From positions 1 through 18,547 of the forward strand of contig CANQMG010000021.1 of assembly GCA_947624925.1 (NCBI GenBank): a stretch of 18,547 bases of DNA. The letters are read 5' to 3'. The position numbers were made by a program, and so were the translations under genes. The notes beneath the pieces are model-generated. The model had not been told where the DNA came from, did no database searches, and saw only the letters and a list, made by a program, of their open reading frames with translations. Below, in pieces: positions 1 to 6,620 of the stretch. Every line of letters begins with the position of its first letter. Within the stretch, counting starts at the first letter, position 1. This DNA is from an uncultured Clostridia bacterium. GTDB lineage: Bacteria; Bacillota; Clostridia; TANB77; CAG-508.

Positions 1-18
1 CTTTCATCACCATGTTTT

Positions 19-56
19 ATTCTATCATATGTTTTGAAATATTACAATTTTGTAAT
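19..56 (-). promoter_or_regulatory. Promoter reading off the left edge, with dyad at -35
   Basis: The minus strand has TTGTAA (42-47), a 17-bp spacer, then TAGAAT (19-24). The -10 is preceded by ATATGA, as in the DUF2207 and BRO promoters. A 7-bp dyad ATTACAA/TTGTAAT (41-56) covers the -35 and could be an operator. GGTGAT near position 6-11 may be the ribosome-binding site of a gene beginning outside the window. Confidence 0.4.
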
Positions 57-157
57 AATCGATGAAATTACCATGATTTTTAATCCATACGTATCTTTTC
101 CCATCTTCAAAAAAATAATTAAAATTTTATGTTTTATAAATTTTGGTAAATTTCTCT

Positions 158-245
158 GAAGCTTGGACAAGCTAAGAACCCCCAGTCAGCCTTCGGCTGA
201 CAGCCCCCTTATTAAAGGGGCTGTTGACCTGCCCCTACAGATGTT
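158..245. repeat. GC-rich multi-hairpin intergenic element
   Basis: This GC-rich island downstream of sigE holds three hairpins in a row: AGCTT/AAGCT (160-173), GTCAGCC/GGCTGAC (185-201) and ACAGCCCC/GGGGCTGT (200-224, one mismatch). A further GCCCC at 231-235 can pair alternatively with GGGGC at 217-221. Its composition is unlike anything around it. It looks like a copy of a dispersed palindromic intergenic repeat of the kind found in gut Clostridia, and may also serve as sigE transcript end. Copy number cannot be seen here. Confidence 0.6.
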
Positions 246-299
246 TTAACGTTTCTATGTGTTTATGTATTTTAATGTAGATAAAAATTTCAAATTTTA

Positions 300-1031
300 T
301 TATGTTTTGCTCATTATTTCTTTTTTCATTTTATTTATTATTTTCTTTTCCAACCTAGATATATAACTTTGAGATATTCCTAACATATCTGCAACTTCTT
401 TTTGTGTTTTTTCATTTCCTGTTACAAATCCAAACCTAAGCTCCATTATTTTTTTTTCCCTAGGGTTTAGCCTACTCATTGATATTTTTAATAAATTTTT
501 ATCTACTTCATCTTCAATCCTTCTGGAAGTTACATCTGATTCTGTTCCTAGTATATCTGATAATAATAACTCATTTCCGTCTCCATCTTGATTTAATGGT
601 TCATCTATTGATATTTCACTTTTTATTCGATTATTTCTTCTTAAATACATTAATATTTCATTTTCAATGCATCTTGAAGCATATGTTGCAAGTTTTATGT
701 TTTTTTTATTATTAAATGTATTTATTGCTTTCATAAGTCCTATTGTTCCTATAGAAATTAAATCCTCTATATAAATACCAGTATTTTCGAATTTTTTTGC
801 AATATATACGACAAGTCTTAAATTTCTTTCTACTAGTAATTTTCTAACTTGTGTATCTTCATCTCCACCTAATTTATTTAAATATTTTTCTTCTTCATCT
901 TTTTCTAATGGTGGTGGAAGTGTTTGACTTCCAGCTATGTAAAAAATTGCATCATTTTCTAAGTCTTCTTTTTTAAAATGTTTAGTATATATTGATGTTA
1001 TACTATATTTTAACATTTGCATTATATTCAT
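300..1031 (-). CDS. sigE: Sporulation sigma factor sigma-E (as pro-sigma-E)
   Basis: Sigma-E is the early mother-cell sigma factor. The protein has region 2 (NLRLVVYIAKKFENTG, DLISIGTIGLMKAI, LATYASRCIENEILMYLRRN) and a region 4 helix-turn-helix (TQKEVADMLGISQSYISRLE). The N-terminus is a pro-sequence of about 30 residues before the conserved FYIAGSQTLPPP, where SpoIIGA is expected to cut (by analogy with B. subtilis). I choose ATG 1031 over the upstream GTG at 1040 because AAGGTGA stands just before 1031 and overlaps the GTG. This gives 243 residues. The start lies inside spoIIGA. In B. subtilis sigG follows; here at least 299 bp follow without a gene. Confidence 0.96.
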   Translation of the reverse strand: MNIMQMLKYSITSIYTKHFKKEDLENDAIFYIAGSQTLPPPLEKDEEEKYLNKLGGDEDTQVRKLLVERNLRLVVYIAKKFENTGIYIEDLISIGTIGLMKAINTFNNKKNIKLATYASRCIENEILMYLRRNNRIKSEISIDEPLNQDGDGNELLLSDILGTESDVTSRRIEDEVDKNLLKISMSRLNPREKKIMELRFGFVTGNEKTQKEVADMLGISQSYISRLEKKIINKMKKEIMSKT

Positions 1032-1947
1032 TAAAATCACCTTGCTTTCTGTTATTATTTTTTAAAATATCAAGCCCTATTAAAGCAGAATATGCCTCAT
1101 TTTTAGTTATATTTTTTTCATATATTCCAACTATTATATTACTTATTTTTATGTCTTCTTCTTCATAATTTACAAGTATATAATCTGGCCTAAAACCTAA
1201 TAAAAGTCCATTTTCTTTTCCTAAGGAGCTAAATGGTATAATCCTAAATCTAGATTTATATATATTTTCTAAATTTATCAATATTTCTTCTCTTTCGCCT
1301 CTTATTATTTCATTGATATTTTCTAGTACATTTTCAGGGATTAATCTCTTTAATTTAGAGGCTTCAACTACAATTACATTATATCCGCTTATTGGATCTT
1401 TTAATAAATTTCCTGTATCTGTTAATGCTTTTAGATTTATTTCTTTTTCATTAAAATTTATTTTTACATTACATATAAGATTAGACTTATCTATTTTTCC
1501 TTTTATAACTTTAAATGTAATATTTACAATTGCAAATCCTAAAATTCCGCCTAGTAATGCAATTTTTAACGGATATGTTCCTATTAGTATTCCATTTTTA
1601 CTTAATATTTCTTGTGGTTTTACATAATATAGTAAAAAAAATGCACATCCTCCAAAGGCAAATGATATTAGATAAAATATTATTAATTCTTTAAATAATT
1701 TTTTTATCCCTTTAGGACTAAATCCAAGGTATACCATTGATATTGATAGAAGTATTTTTAATACTAATGTACCATATATATTTATGTTTGTTATAAATGA
1801 TACAACAGCATATAAGGCTCCAATTATACTTGATATTATTATACGAGTTTGCTTTAAATTTATTTTGTTTGCTAAACCTGTTGCAAATAATATTATATAG
1901 TTCATAACTATATTTTCCAATAATACTATATCTAAGTATATTGTCAT
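1003..1947 (-). CDS. spoIIGA: Pro-sigma-E processing aspartic protease SpoIIGA
   Basis: SpoIIGA is the membrane protease that cleaves pro-sigma-E to active sigma-E in the mother cell after the forespore side signals (in B. subtilis through SpoIIR). The N-terminal half has about five membrane helices (roughly 6-25, 36-55, 58-77, 86-108, 127-147). The C-terminal half is a cytoplasmic pepsin-like domain with the catalytic D177-T178-G179 in ALTDTGNLLKDPISG; the enzyme works as a dimer with one such motif per subunit. At 314 residues the length is normal. The ATG at 1947 is preceded by GGGGGTGAT, an extended match to the 16S tail. Its end overlaps sigE by 29 bp, which links synthesis of protease and substrate. 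Confidence 0.95.
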   Translation of the reverse strand: MTIYLDIVLLENIVMNYIILFATGLANKINLKQTRIIISSIIGALYAVVSFITNINIYGTLVLKILLSISMVYLGFSPKGIKKLFKELIIFYLISFAFGGCAFFLLYYVKPQEILSKNGILIGTYPLKIALLGGILGFAIVNITFKVIKGKIDKSNLICNVKINFNEKEINLKALTDTGNLLKDPISGYNVIVVEASKLKRLIPENVLENINEIIRGEREEILINLENIYKSRFRIIPFSSLGKENGLLLGFRPDYILVNYEEEDIKISNIIVGIYEKNITKNEAYSALIGLDILKNNNRKQGDFNEYNANVKI

Positions 1948-1991
1948 GCTTTTTTTGTATCACCCCCACTTTATTTTGCATATTTAAGGCT

Positions 1992-2025
1992 ATTATAAAA
2001 CGTTCTTTTTTAAAATACTGTCAAA
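1992..2025 (-). promoter_or_regulatory. spoIIGA-sigE promoter with long spacer and Spo0A-box-like -35
   Basis: The minus strand has TTGACA (2019-2024), a 21-bp spacer, and a perfect TATAAT (1992-1997). The spacer is far from the usual 17 bp. B. subtilis spoIIG is known for a 22-bp spacer and for needing phosphorylated Spo0A bound at its -35. Here TTTGACA (2019-2025) is one base from the 0A-box TTCGACA and overlaps the -35. It lies about 45 bp before the spoIIGA start. Confidence 0.7.
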
Positions 2026-2033
2026 TCTTAGGG

Positions 2034-2081
2034 TATAAAAAAAGAAATAATCTACAATTTTAGATTATTTCTTTTTTTATA
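2034..2081 (-). terminator. Terminator after ftsZ
   Basis: This is a perfect 21-bp inverted repeat (2034-2054 with 2061-2081) with a 6-base loop. Its arms end in A- and T-runs, so it should work in either direction. It insulates spoIIGA from the division operon and ends 9 bp before the spoIIGA -35. Confidence 0.8.
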
Positions 2082-2096
2082 TCTATATTCTCCTGA

Positions 2097-2192
2097 TTAT
2101 TTGACTTTCAATACTTTATTTTGTCCGTTTTTTTTATTATTTTTTTCTAAGTCATCTCCTACTGCTTTTTTATTCTTCTGTTCCTTGTTCAT
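2097..2192 (-). CDS. Possible 31-residue lysine-rich small ORF
   Basis: An ATG at 2192 opens a 31-codon frame (MNKEQKNKKAVGDDLEKNNK ..., ending VLKVK) in the gap between ftsZ and the terminator. It is strongly charged, with no recognisable domain. No good ribosome-binding site stands before it. It would share the ftsZ transcript. Chance is likely. Confidence 0.2.
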   Translation of the reverse strand: MNKEQKNKKAVGDDLEKNNKKNGQNKVLKVK

Positions 2193-2224
2193 TTATCATA
2201 GCTTTTAGCTAATAATTTTCATTT

Positions 2225-3343
2225 CTATTTATTTAATCCTTTATTCTTTTTTAGGAAGGATGGTATGTCTAAATCATTTGAACCATTTGCACTTTCATTT
2301 GATGTTGGTATTGAACTTATTTTTTTATCCCATGCCTTGTTTACTATGTTTTCAACTCCTATACTTGTTAATGGCTGTTCTTTTTCAAATCCAGTTGCTA
2401 TAACTGTTATAACTATTTCATCTTCGATAGTTTCATCTATAACTGCACCAAATATTATATTTGCCTCTGGATCTACACTGCGTTGTACTAATTCTGCAGC
2501 TGTATTTACTTCATGTAATCCTAGGTCATTTCCACCTGTAATATTTATTATAACTCCTCTTGCACCTTCTATTGAAGTTTCAAGTAATGGACTTTGTATA
2601 GCTTGTTTTGCAGCATCTTCTGCTCTATTTTCTCCAGATGCTCTTCCAATTCCCATATGTGCCATACCTGTATTTAACATTATTGTTTTTACATCTGCAA
2701 AGTCTAAATTAACAAGTCCTGGTACTGCAATTAAATCTGATATTCCTTGTACACCTTGTCTTAAAACGTCATCTGCCATTTTAAATGCCTCTACTATTGT
2801 TGTTTTTCTATCTATTATTTGTAGTAATTTGTCATTTGGTATTACAACTAATGTATCTACTTTTGATTTTAAGCTTTCGATTCCTCTTTCTGCTTGTGAT
2901 AATCTTTTCTTTCCTTCAAATGTAAATGGCTTTGTAACAACTCCTATTGTTAATATTCCCATTTCTTTTGCTGTTGCTGCTACTATTGGTGCTGCTCCTG
3001 TTCCAGTTCCACCACCCATACCAGATGTAACAAATACCATATCTGCTCCTCTTAATGCTTCGGCTATTTCAGATTTACTTTCTTCTGCTGATTGAGCTCC
3101 AATATCTGGATTTGCTCCTGCTCCTAAACCTCTTGTAATTTTTTCTCCTATTTGTATTTTTACTCCTGCTTTTGATAATTGAAGTGCTTGTCTATCTGTA
3201 TTTACAGATATAAAATCTACTCCTCTTATTCCAGAATCAATCATTCTATTTACTGCATTGTTTCCTGCTCCTCCAACTCCAATAACTTTTATAGTAGCTG
3301 TTCCATCTAGCATTTTATTATCCATTTCATCATATTCTAACAT
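2225..3343 (-). CDS. ftsZ: Cell-division tubulin homologue FtsZ
   Basis: FtsZ is the GTPase that polymerises into the cytokinetic ring. The 372 residues show the nucleotide-binding GVGGAGNNAVNRM (22-34), the tubulin signature GGGTGTG (110-116), the T7 synergy loop NLDFAD (212-217), whose aspartates trigger GTP hydrolysis in the next subunit, and the C-terminal peptide DIPSFLKK (359-366), which binds FtsA. The linker between the core and this peptide is short, about 35 residues. ATG at 3343 has GGAGG ten bases ahead. A strong hairpin terminator follows, so ftsZ ends the division run and spoIIGA starts a new unit. Confidence 0.98.
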   Translation of the reverse strand: MLEYDEMDNKMLDGTATIKVIGVGGAGNNAVNRMIDSGIRGVDFISVNTDRQALQLSKAGVKIQIGEKITRGLGAGANPDIGAQSAEESKSEIAEALRGADMVFVTSGMGGGTGTGAAPIVAATAKEMGILTIGVVTKPFTFEGKKRLSQAERGIESLKSKVDTLVVIPNDKLLQIIDRKTTIVEAFKMADDVLRQGVQGISDLIAVPGLVNLDFADVKTIMLNTGMAHMGIGRASGENRAEDAAKQAIQSPLLETSIEGARGVIINITGGNDLGLHEVNTAAELVQRSVDPEANIIFGAVIDETIEDEIVITVIATGFEKEQPLTSIGVENIVNKAWDKKISSIPTSNESANGSNDLDIPSFLKKNKGLNK

Positions 3344-3399
3344 TTGGTTTTTTCCTCCCTTTAATTATAGAAATTTAAATTTATTTTTAGCTCATTTTC

Positions 3400-3415
3400 T
3401 ATTTAAGCTTAAATA
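3400..3415. repeat. 16-bp perfect palindrome between ftsA and ftsZ
   Basis: TATTTAAGCTTAAATA is a perfect dyad in the 85-bp ftsA-ftsZ gap. It may be an operator, a weak RNA hairpin affecting ftsZ expression, or chance in A/T-rich DNA. Confidence 0.35.
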
Positions 3416-3428
3416 ACAAATATTTATT

Positions 3429-4658
3429 TTAACTATAGAAAAAATCTTTTATTTTTTCTAATAAGTTTTTGAAAAAGTTTTCTTCTAATCTTGCATCTAT
3501 ACTGCTAGATACAGATTTAGTAAATGGTCTAGAAGCTATATATCTTACTAATGAAAATGCTGTTCTATAACTTGGTTTTATTGTACTTACTAATCTTCCA
3601 GTAGACATTTTTACAGGAATGTTTAATATAATTTTACCTGCCACATCACTTTTATTTATATTTGTTATTCCCTGTCCAGTTAATATAACATTATTTATTT
3701 TTGTTTTTATTCCTTGCATTGTTATATCTTTATTTATTAATGAAAATAATTCTTCTATTCTTGCTTCTATTATTTCTATTAATTCTGAACTTTTAATTGT
3801 TTTATTTCTTGTTTCCCCATTGTATGTATTTAATATTATATCATTATCATTATCTATAAATGATCTTAAGGCTAGTCCATATTGTTTTTTTAATTTATCT
3901 GCCTCTTCCTGAGATATGTTTAGCACAATTGATATATCATTTGTAATATTATCTCCACCTACAGGTATTGTATTTGTGTATATAAATGTATTTCCTTCAT
4001 ATACGCCTATATCTGTATTTCCAGCACCAATATCTAATAGCATTATATTATCATTTAATTCATTTGTATCTAAAACTAAATTTCTTGATGCAAGAGTTGT
4101 AGGAACTAATCCATCTAGTTCTAATCCTGCCTTTTTTAAAACAGAAGATATTTGTTTTACATAGCTTTTATCTGCTAGTATTATTTGTGCATTTAATGTA
4201 AAACTTGAACTTAAATTTCCTACTGGATCATTTACTATTTTTCCATTTTCTAAAATGAATTTATCTGGCACTATGTCTATTATTGTTTTATCATCGGGTA
4301 CTTCTATATCTTTAACTTGCATTATAGCAGAAGTAACATCTTTTACGGAAATACCAGAATACTTATCTTTTACTTCTTTTAATACACTATTTTGAACTAT
4401 TGTAATGTATTTTCCTAAAACAGTCACATATGCAGAATTAATTTTCAAATTAGCTTCATCTTCAGCATCTTTAATTGTTTTAGCAATAGATAATGAAATT
4501 TCTTCTTCATTAATAATTTTACCTTTTTTAAAGCCTGAACATTTTTCTTTTGCTGAACATATTATCTCTATCTGGTTAAAATTATTAACTTCTCCAACAA
4601 CTGTAGAAACTTTAGAGGTTCCAATATCTATACCGACAATTATATCTCCTATTGCCAA
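3429..4658 (-). CDS. ftsA: Cell-division ATPase FtsA
   Basis: FtsA is the actin-like protein that tethers FtsZ filaments to the membrane and recruits the divisome. At 409 residues it has normal length. The phosphate loops are DIGTSK (11-16) and LLDIGAGNTDIGVY (207-220). The adenosine-side motif is ILTGQG (325-330), a small variant of the usual LTGGG. The C-terminus (391-409, EENFFKNLLEKIKDFFYS) is a textbook amphipathic membrane-targeting helix. The start is TTG at 4658, with GGAGG seven bases ahead; no ATG is better placed. ftsZ follows after 85 bp and the two products act as one machine. Confidence 0.96.
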   Translation of the reverse strand: MAIGDIIVGIDIGTSKVSTVVGEVNNFNQIEIICSAKEKCSGFKKGKIINEEEISLSIAKTIKDAEDEANLKINSAYVTVLGKYITIVQNSVLKEVKDKYSGISVKDVTSAIMQVKDIEVPDDKTIIDIVPDKFILENGKIVNDPVGNLSSSFTLNAQIILADKSYVKQISSVLKKAGLELDGLVPTTLASRNLVLDTNELNDNIMLLDIGAGNTDIGVYEGNTFIYTNTIPVGGDNITNDISIVLNISQEEADKLKKQYGLALRSFIDNDNDIILNTYNGETRNKTIKSSELIEIIEARIEELFSLINKDITMQGIKTKINNVILTGQGITNINKSDVAGKIILNIPVKMSTGRLVSTIKPSYRTAFSLVRYIASRPFTKSVSSSIDARLEENFFKNLLEKIKDFFYS

Positions 4659-4700
4659 GCTTAACCCTCCATTTTTTTATAATATATTAAATTCTAATTA

Positions 4701-4729
4701 AGAATATTATATTTTGCGTAAAAAGTCAA
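4701..4729 (-). promoter_or_regulatory. Possible ftsA promoter
   Basis: The minus strand has TTGACT (4724-4729), a 17-bp spacer, then TATTCT (4701-4706). A better -10 (TATAAT at 4706-4711) exists but lacks a properly spaced -35. This 125-bp gap between sbp and ftsA is the widest inside the division run, so an internal promoter is reasonable. Confidence 0.4.
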
Positions 4730-4736
4730 GAGAATT

Positions 4737-4774
4737 TGTTATATTTTTGTAATATTTTTGTAACTCAAATGTAA
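4737..4774 (-). repeat. Helically phased TGTAA repeats upstream of ftsA
   Basis: On the plus strand TGTTA at 4737 and TGTAA at 4748, 4759 and 4770 recur at exactly 11-bp steps. Two of them form perfect tandem copies of the 11-mer TATTTTTGTAA (4742-4763). They lie just upstream of the -35-like TTGACT of ftsA, where an activator or bend site would be expected. In such A/T-rich DNA chance is a real alternative. Confidence 0.5.
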
Positions 4775-4783
4775 CAATGTTTT

Positions 4784-5146
4784 TTATTGCTTATTTTGCT
4801 CTTTTTTTGTATTCCATTTTTCTAAATAATGTCTACGGATTATTGTTAAATTAGTAAACATTCTTCCAACAAAAACAACAATTGTTGCTAAATAAATGTC
4901 TACATTTAACTTTTGTCCTAAATATGTTAAAAGAATTGATAATATTGCATTACAGAAGAAACCTGAAACAAATATTTTAAAGTCAAAATTTCCTTTTAAT
5001 GTGGATGAAATTCCTCCAAATACTGAATCTAATGCTGCAATTATTGAAATTGCTAAATATGATGAATATGCATATGGAATTAATGGTGCATTTACTCCTA
5101 TAATTACACCTAACAAACACCCAATTATTATAGATAATATAACCAT
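4784..5146 (-). CDS. sbp: Small basic protein Sbp (DUF1290)
   Basis: This is a 120-residue integral membrane protein with about four hydrophobic segments (2-18, 28-47, 57-78, 82-98) and a basic C-terminus (RRHYLEKWNTKKEQNK). The conserved family stretches SYLAISIIAALDSVFGG (29-45) and VFVGRMFTNLTIIRR (91-105) are present. The gene lies between the DUF881 pair and ftsA exactly as in B. subtilis. Its molecular role is unknown. AGGAGG stands eight bases before the ATG. It follows the second DUF881 gene by 20 bp and should share its transcript. Confidence 0.9.
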   Translation of the reverse strand: MVILSIIIGCLLGVIIGVNAPLIPYAYSSYLAISIIAALDSVFGGISSTLKGNFDFKIFVSGFFCNAILSILLTYLGQKLNVDIYLATIVVFVGRMFTNLTIIRRHYLEKWNTKKEQNKQ

Positions 5147-5166
5147 ATTTTAATCCTCCTACATAA

Positions 5167-5859
5167 TTATTTTTCTATATATTTAAGGTCTAATTCACCT
5201 TCGTGCTTATATATTTTAATTTTTTTCTTTGCCTCCATATTTATTGTATAACCATTTCCTGATAAAACATATATATATCCACCTTTAATACTTAAGTTGC
5301 TTTGCATATTATTTTGATCTCCTATAGCTTTTATTACATATGGTGAAGTTATTTTATTATTATTATTTAAAATTATATATCTATTTGATATATTTGCAAT
5401 ATATGTATTTCCAATAACTCTTATATCATTTATTGAAATTGCCTCTGCCCCTGCAAATTTTAGTTCATTTATTAAATCTAATATATTAGAATATGTATAT
5501 GTCTTTTCATCGTTATCTGTTAGAGTTATAATTACTCCATCACCTTCAACATCTGTTTTTCCAAGTATTATGTTGGCCTCTTCTAATTCCTTTTCTAATA
5601 TTTCTGAAACTTCTTTATTTTCTGAAATTTTTTCCTTATATTCTGAAATTTTAGCCCTGTTTTCTTCTAACTTTTTATTTGTTTCTTCATATTTTTCTTT
5701 CCAATCTGCTAGTGCTTCCCTAAGTTCAGTATCTCTCATATTTTCAATTCCTACAATATCTGTTTGTTCTACAACTTTGAACTGCATAAACATTACTAAA
5801 ACTAATATGAATGACATTATACCAATTGTAACTATAATAGTCCACTTTCCCTTTTTCAC
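5167..5859 (-). CDS. DUF881 family protein (YlxW/YlxX-like), second copy
   Basis: This is a 230-residue paralogue of the gene before it, with a membrane helix at about 6-27, a coiled coil at about 43-100 (WKEKYEETNKKLEENRAK) and the DUF881 domain (IILGKTDVEGDGVIITLTDN, ELKFAGAEAISINDIRVIGN). I place the start at GTG 5859 rather than the ATG at 5883. A perfect AAGGAGG (5868-5874) stands eight bases before the GTG and would lie inside the coding region if the ATG were used. With this start the genes do not overlap and the length matches B. subtilis YlxW/YlxX. The two copies share clear domain similarity but have diverged, as in Bacillus, so this is an old duplication. Which copy corresponds to which Bacillus gene is not decided. 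Confidence 0.85.
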   Translation of the reverse strand: MKKGKWTIIVTIGIMSFILVLVMFMQFKVVEQTDIVGIENMRDTELREALADWKEKYEETNKKLEENRAKISEYKEKISENKEVSEILEKELEEANIILGKTDVEGDGVIITLTDNDEKTYTYSNILDLINELKFAGAEAISINDIRVIGNTYIANISNRYIILNNNNKITSPYVIKAIGDQNNMQSNLSIKGGYIYVLSGNGYTINMEAKKKIKIYKHEGELDLKYIEK

Positions 5860-5872
5860 AAACTGTTCCTCC

Positions 5873-6601
5873 TTAATCTGCATTTCTTATATATTTTACA
5901 TCTATTATTCCATTATATTTGGGAATTGTAACTTTCTCTTTTCCTTCCATATTTACAATAACCCCATCTCTTTCTAAGAAGTCTATTATTCCATCTGGTC
6001 TATCTAATGCACCTATAATTGCTTCTGGAGATCCTATGCTTGTAATAACAAATGGTGAACTTACTACATTTCCATTTATTAATATAACATTTCCCTCACA
6101 AGTAATAGATGAATTTGCAATAATTCTTTCATCATTTATTGATATTGCCTCAACTCGTGCATTTTTTAATTCATTTACAATCATCCATAAATCCTCAGCA
6201 TGTACCATATAATCACTTATATTTTCTAATGCACCTATAGTTTCAGATGTAACATTTTTATTATCTTCAACTGTAATTATTGTTCCTCTACCACTAACTT
6301 GAGTAAGTCCAAGCAAAATATTGGCTAATTTTAGCTCTTCTTGTTTTTCTGATGATACTAAATCATTGTTACTTGCACTTTCTCTTTGAATTTCTAGCTC
6401 TTCTTCTGATTTTTCTAATTCTTTAAATGTTTGATCGTATTTTTCTTTCCATTTAAGAACTTCATCTTTTAATTCTGTACTTACTCCACCTTGACCTGCA
6501 ATCATATTAGCATTTTTTATTGTATTAAATTGAATTATAATTGCAACTGTTAGCAAAAAACACATTATTCCTAATGTAATACATACATTTTTTTTATTCA
6601 T
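5873..6601 (-). CDS. DUF881 family protein (YlxW/YlxX-like), first copy
   Basis: This 242-residue single-pass membrane protein has a short cytoplasmic N-terminus, a membrane helix at about residues 8-26, a charged coiled-coil-like stretch at about 45-95 and the DUF881 domain to the end (ILLGLTQVSGRGTIITVEDN, ELKNARVEAISINDERIIANSSI, SPFVITSIG). The family sits next to sbp and ftsA in B. subtilis (ylxW, ylxX); the exact function is not established. ATG at 6601 has AGAGG nine bases ahead. The stop codon lies within the ribosome-binding site of the next gene, which suggests tight coupling. Confidence 0.85.
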   Translation of the reverse strand: MNKKNVCITLGIMCFLLTVAIIIQFNTIKNANMIAGQGGVSTELKDEVLKWKEKYDQTFKELEKSEEELEIQRESASNNDLVSSEKQEELKLANILLGLTQVSGRGTIITVEDNKNVTSETIGALENISDYMVHAEDLWMIVNELKNARVEAISINDERIIANSSITCEGNVILINGNVVSSPFVITSIGSPEAIIGALDRPDGIIDFLERDGVIVNMEGKEKVTIPKYNGIIDVKYIRNAD

Positions 6602-6620
6602 AAAATTTTACCTCTTTTTT

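Larger units (their letters stand above)
1..299. other. 299-bp gene-free region downstream of sigE
   Basis: From right to left this holds about 55 bp of A/T-rich DNA, the GC-rich hairpin element (158-245), about 100 bp without recognisable structure, and the promoter with dyad at 19-56. No reading frame is supported. Confidence 0.5.

Noticed and set aside
1..60. Forespore (sigma-F/sigma-G) promoter for a sigG-like gene off the left edge
   Set aside because: I could not match the -10 and -35 pattern of those sigma factors at proper spacing; a sigma-A type promoter fits better, and the gene itself is not visible.
1032..1040. GTG start for sigE at 1040
   Set aside because: The GTG is part of the Shine-Dalgarno AAGGTGA that serves the ATG at 1031.
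1718..1981. 87-codon minus-strand frame overlapping the start of spoIIGA
   Set aside because: It lies in another frame of a clear spoIIGA gene and would start within its promoter region. The product looks like out-of-frame AT-rich translation.
2265..3095. Long plus-strand frame (276 codons) opposite ftsZ
   Set aside because: It is antisense to a certain ftsZ, has no recognisable domain, and follows from the codon bias of ftsZ. The other plus-strand frames opposite rpoB, rpoC, ftsA, murA and sigE are of the same kind.
3364..3369. Perfect TATAAT as an ftsZ promoter
   Set aside because: No acceptable -35 lies 16-18 bp upstream, and the start of transcription would fall on the ribosome-binding site.
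5860..5883. ATG start at 5883 for the second DUF881 gene
   Set aside because: It would place a perfect AAGGAGG inside the coding region and overlap the upstream gene. GTG 5859 is ideally spaced from that site.
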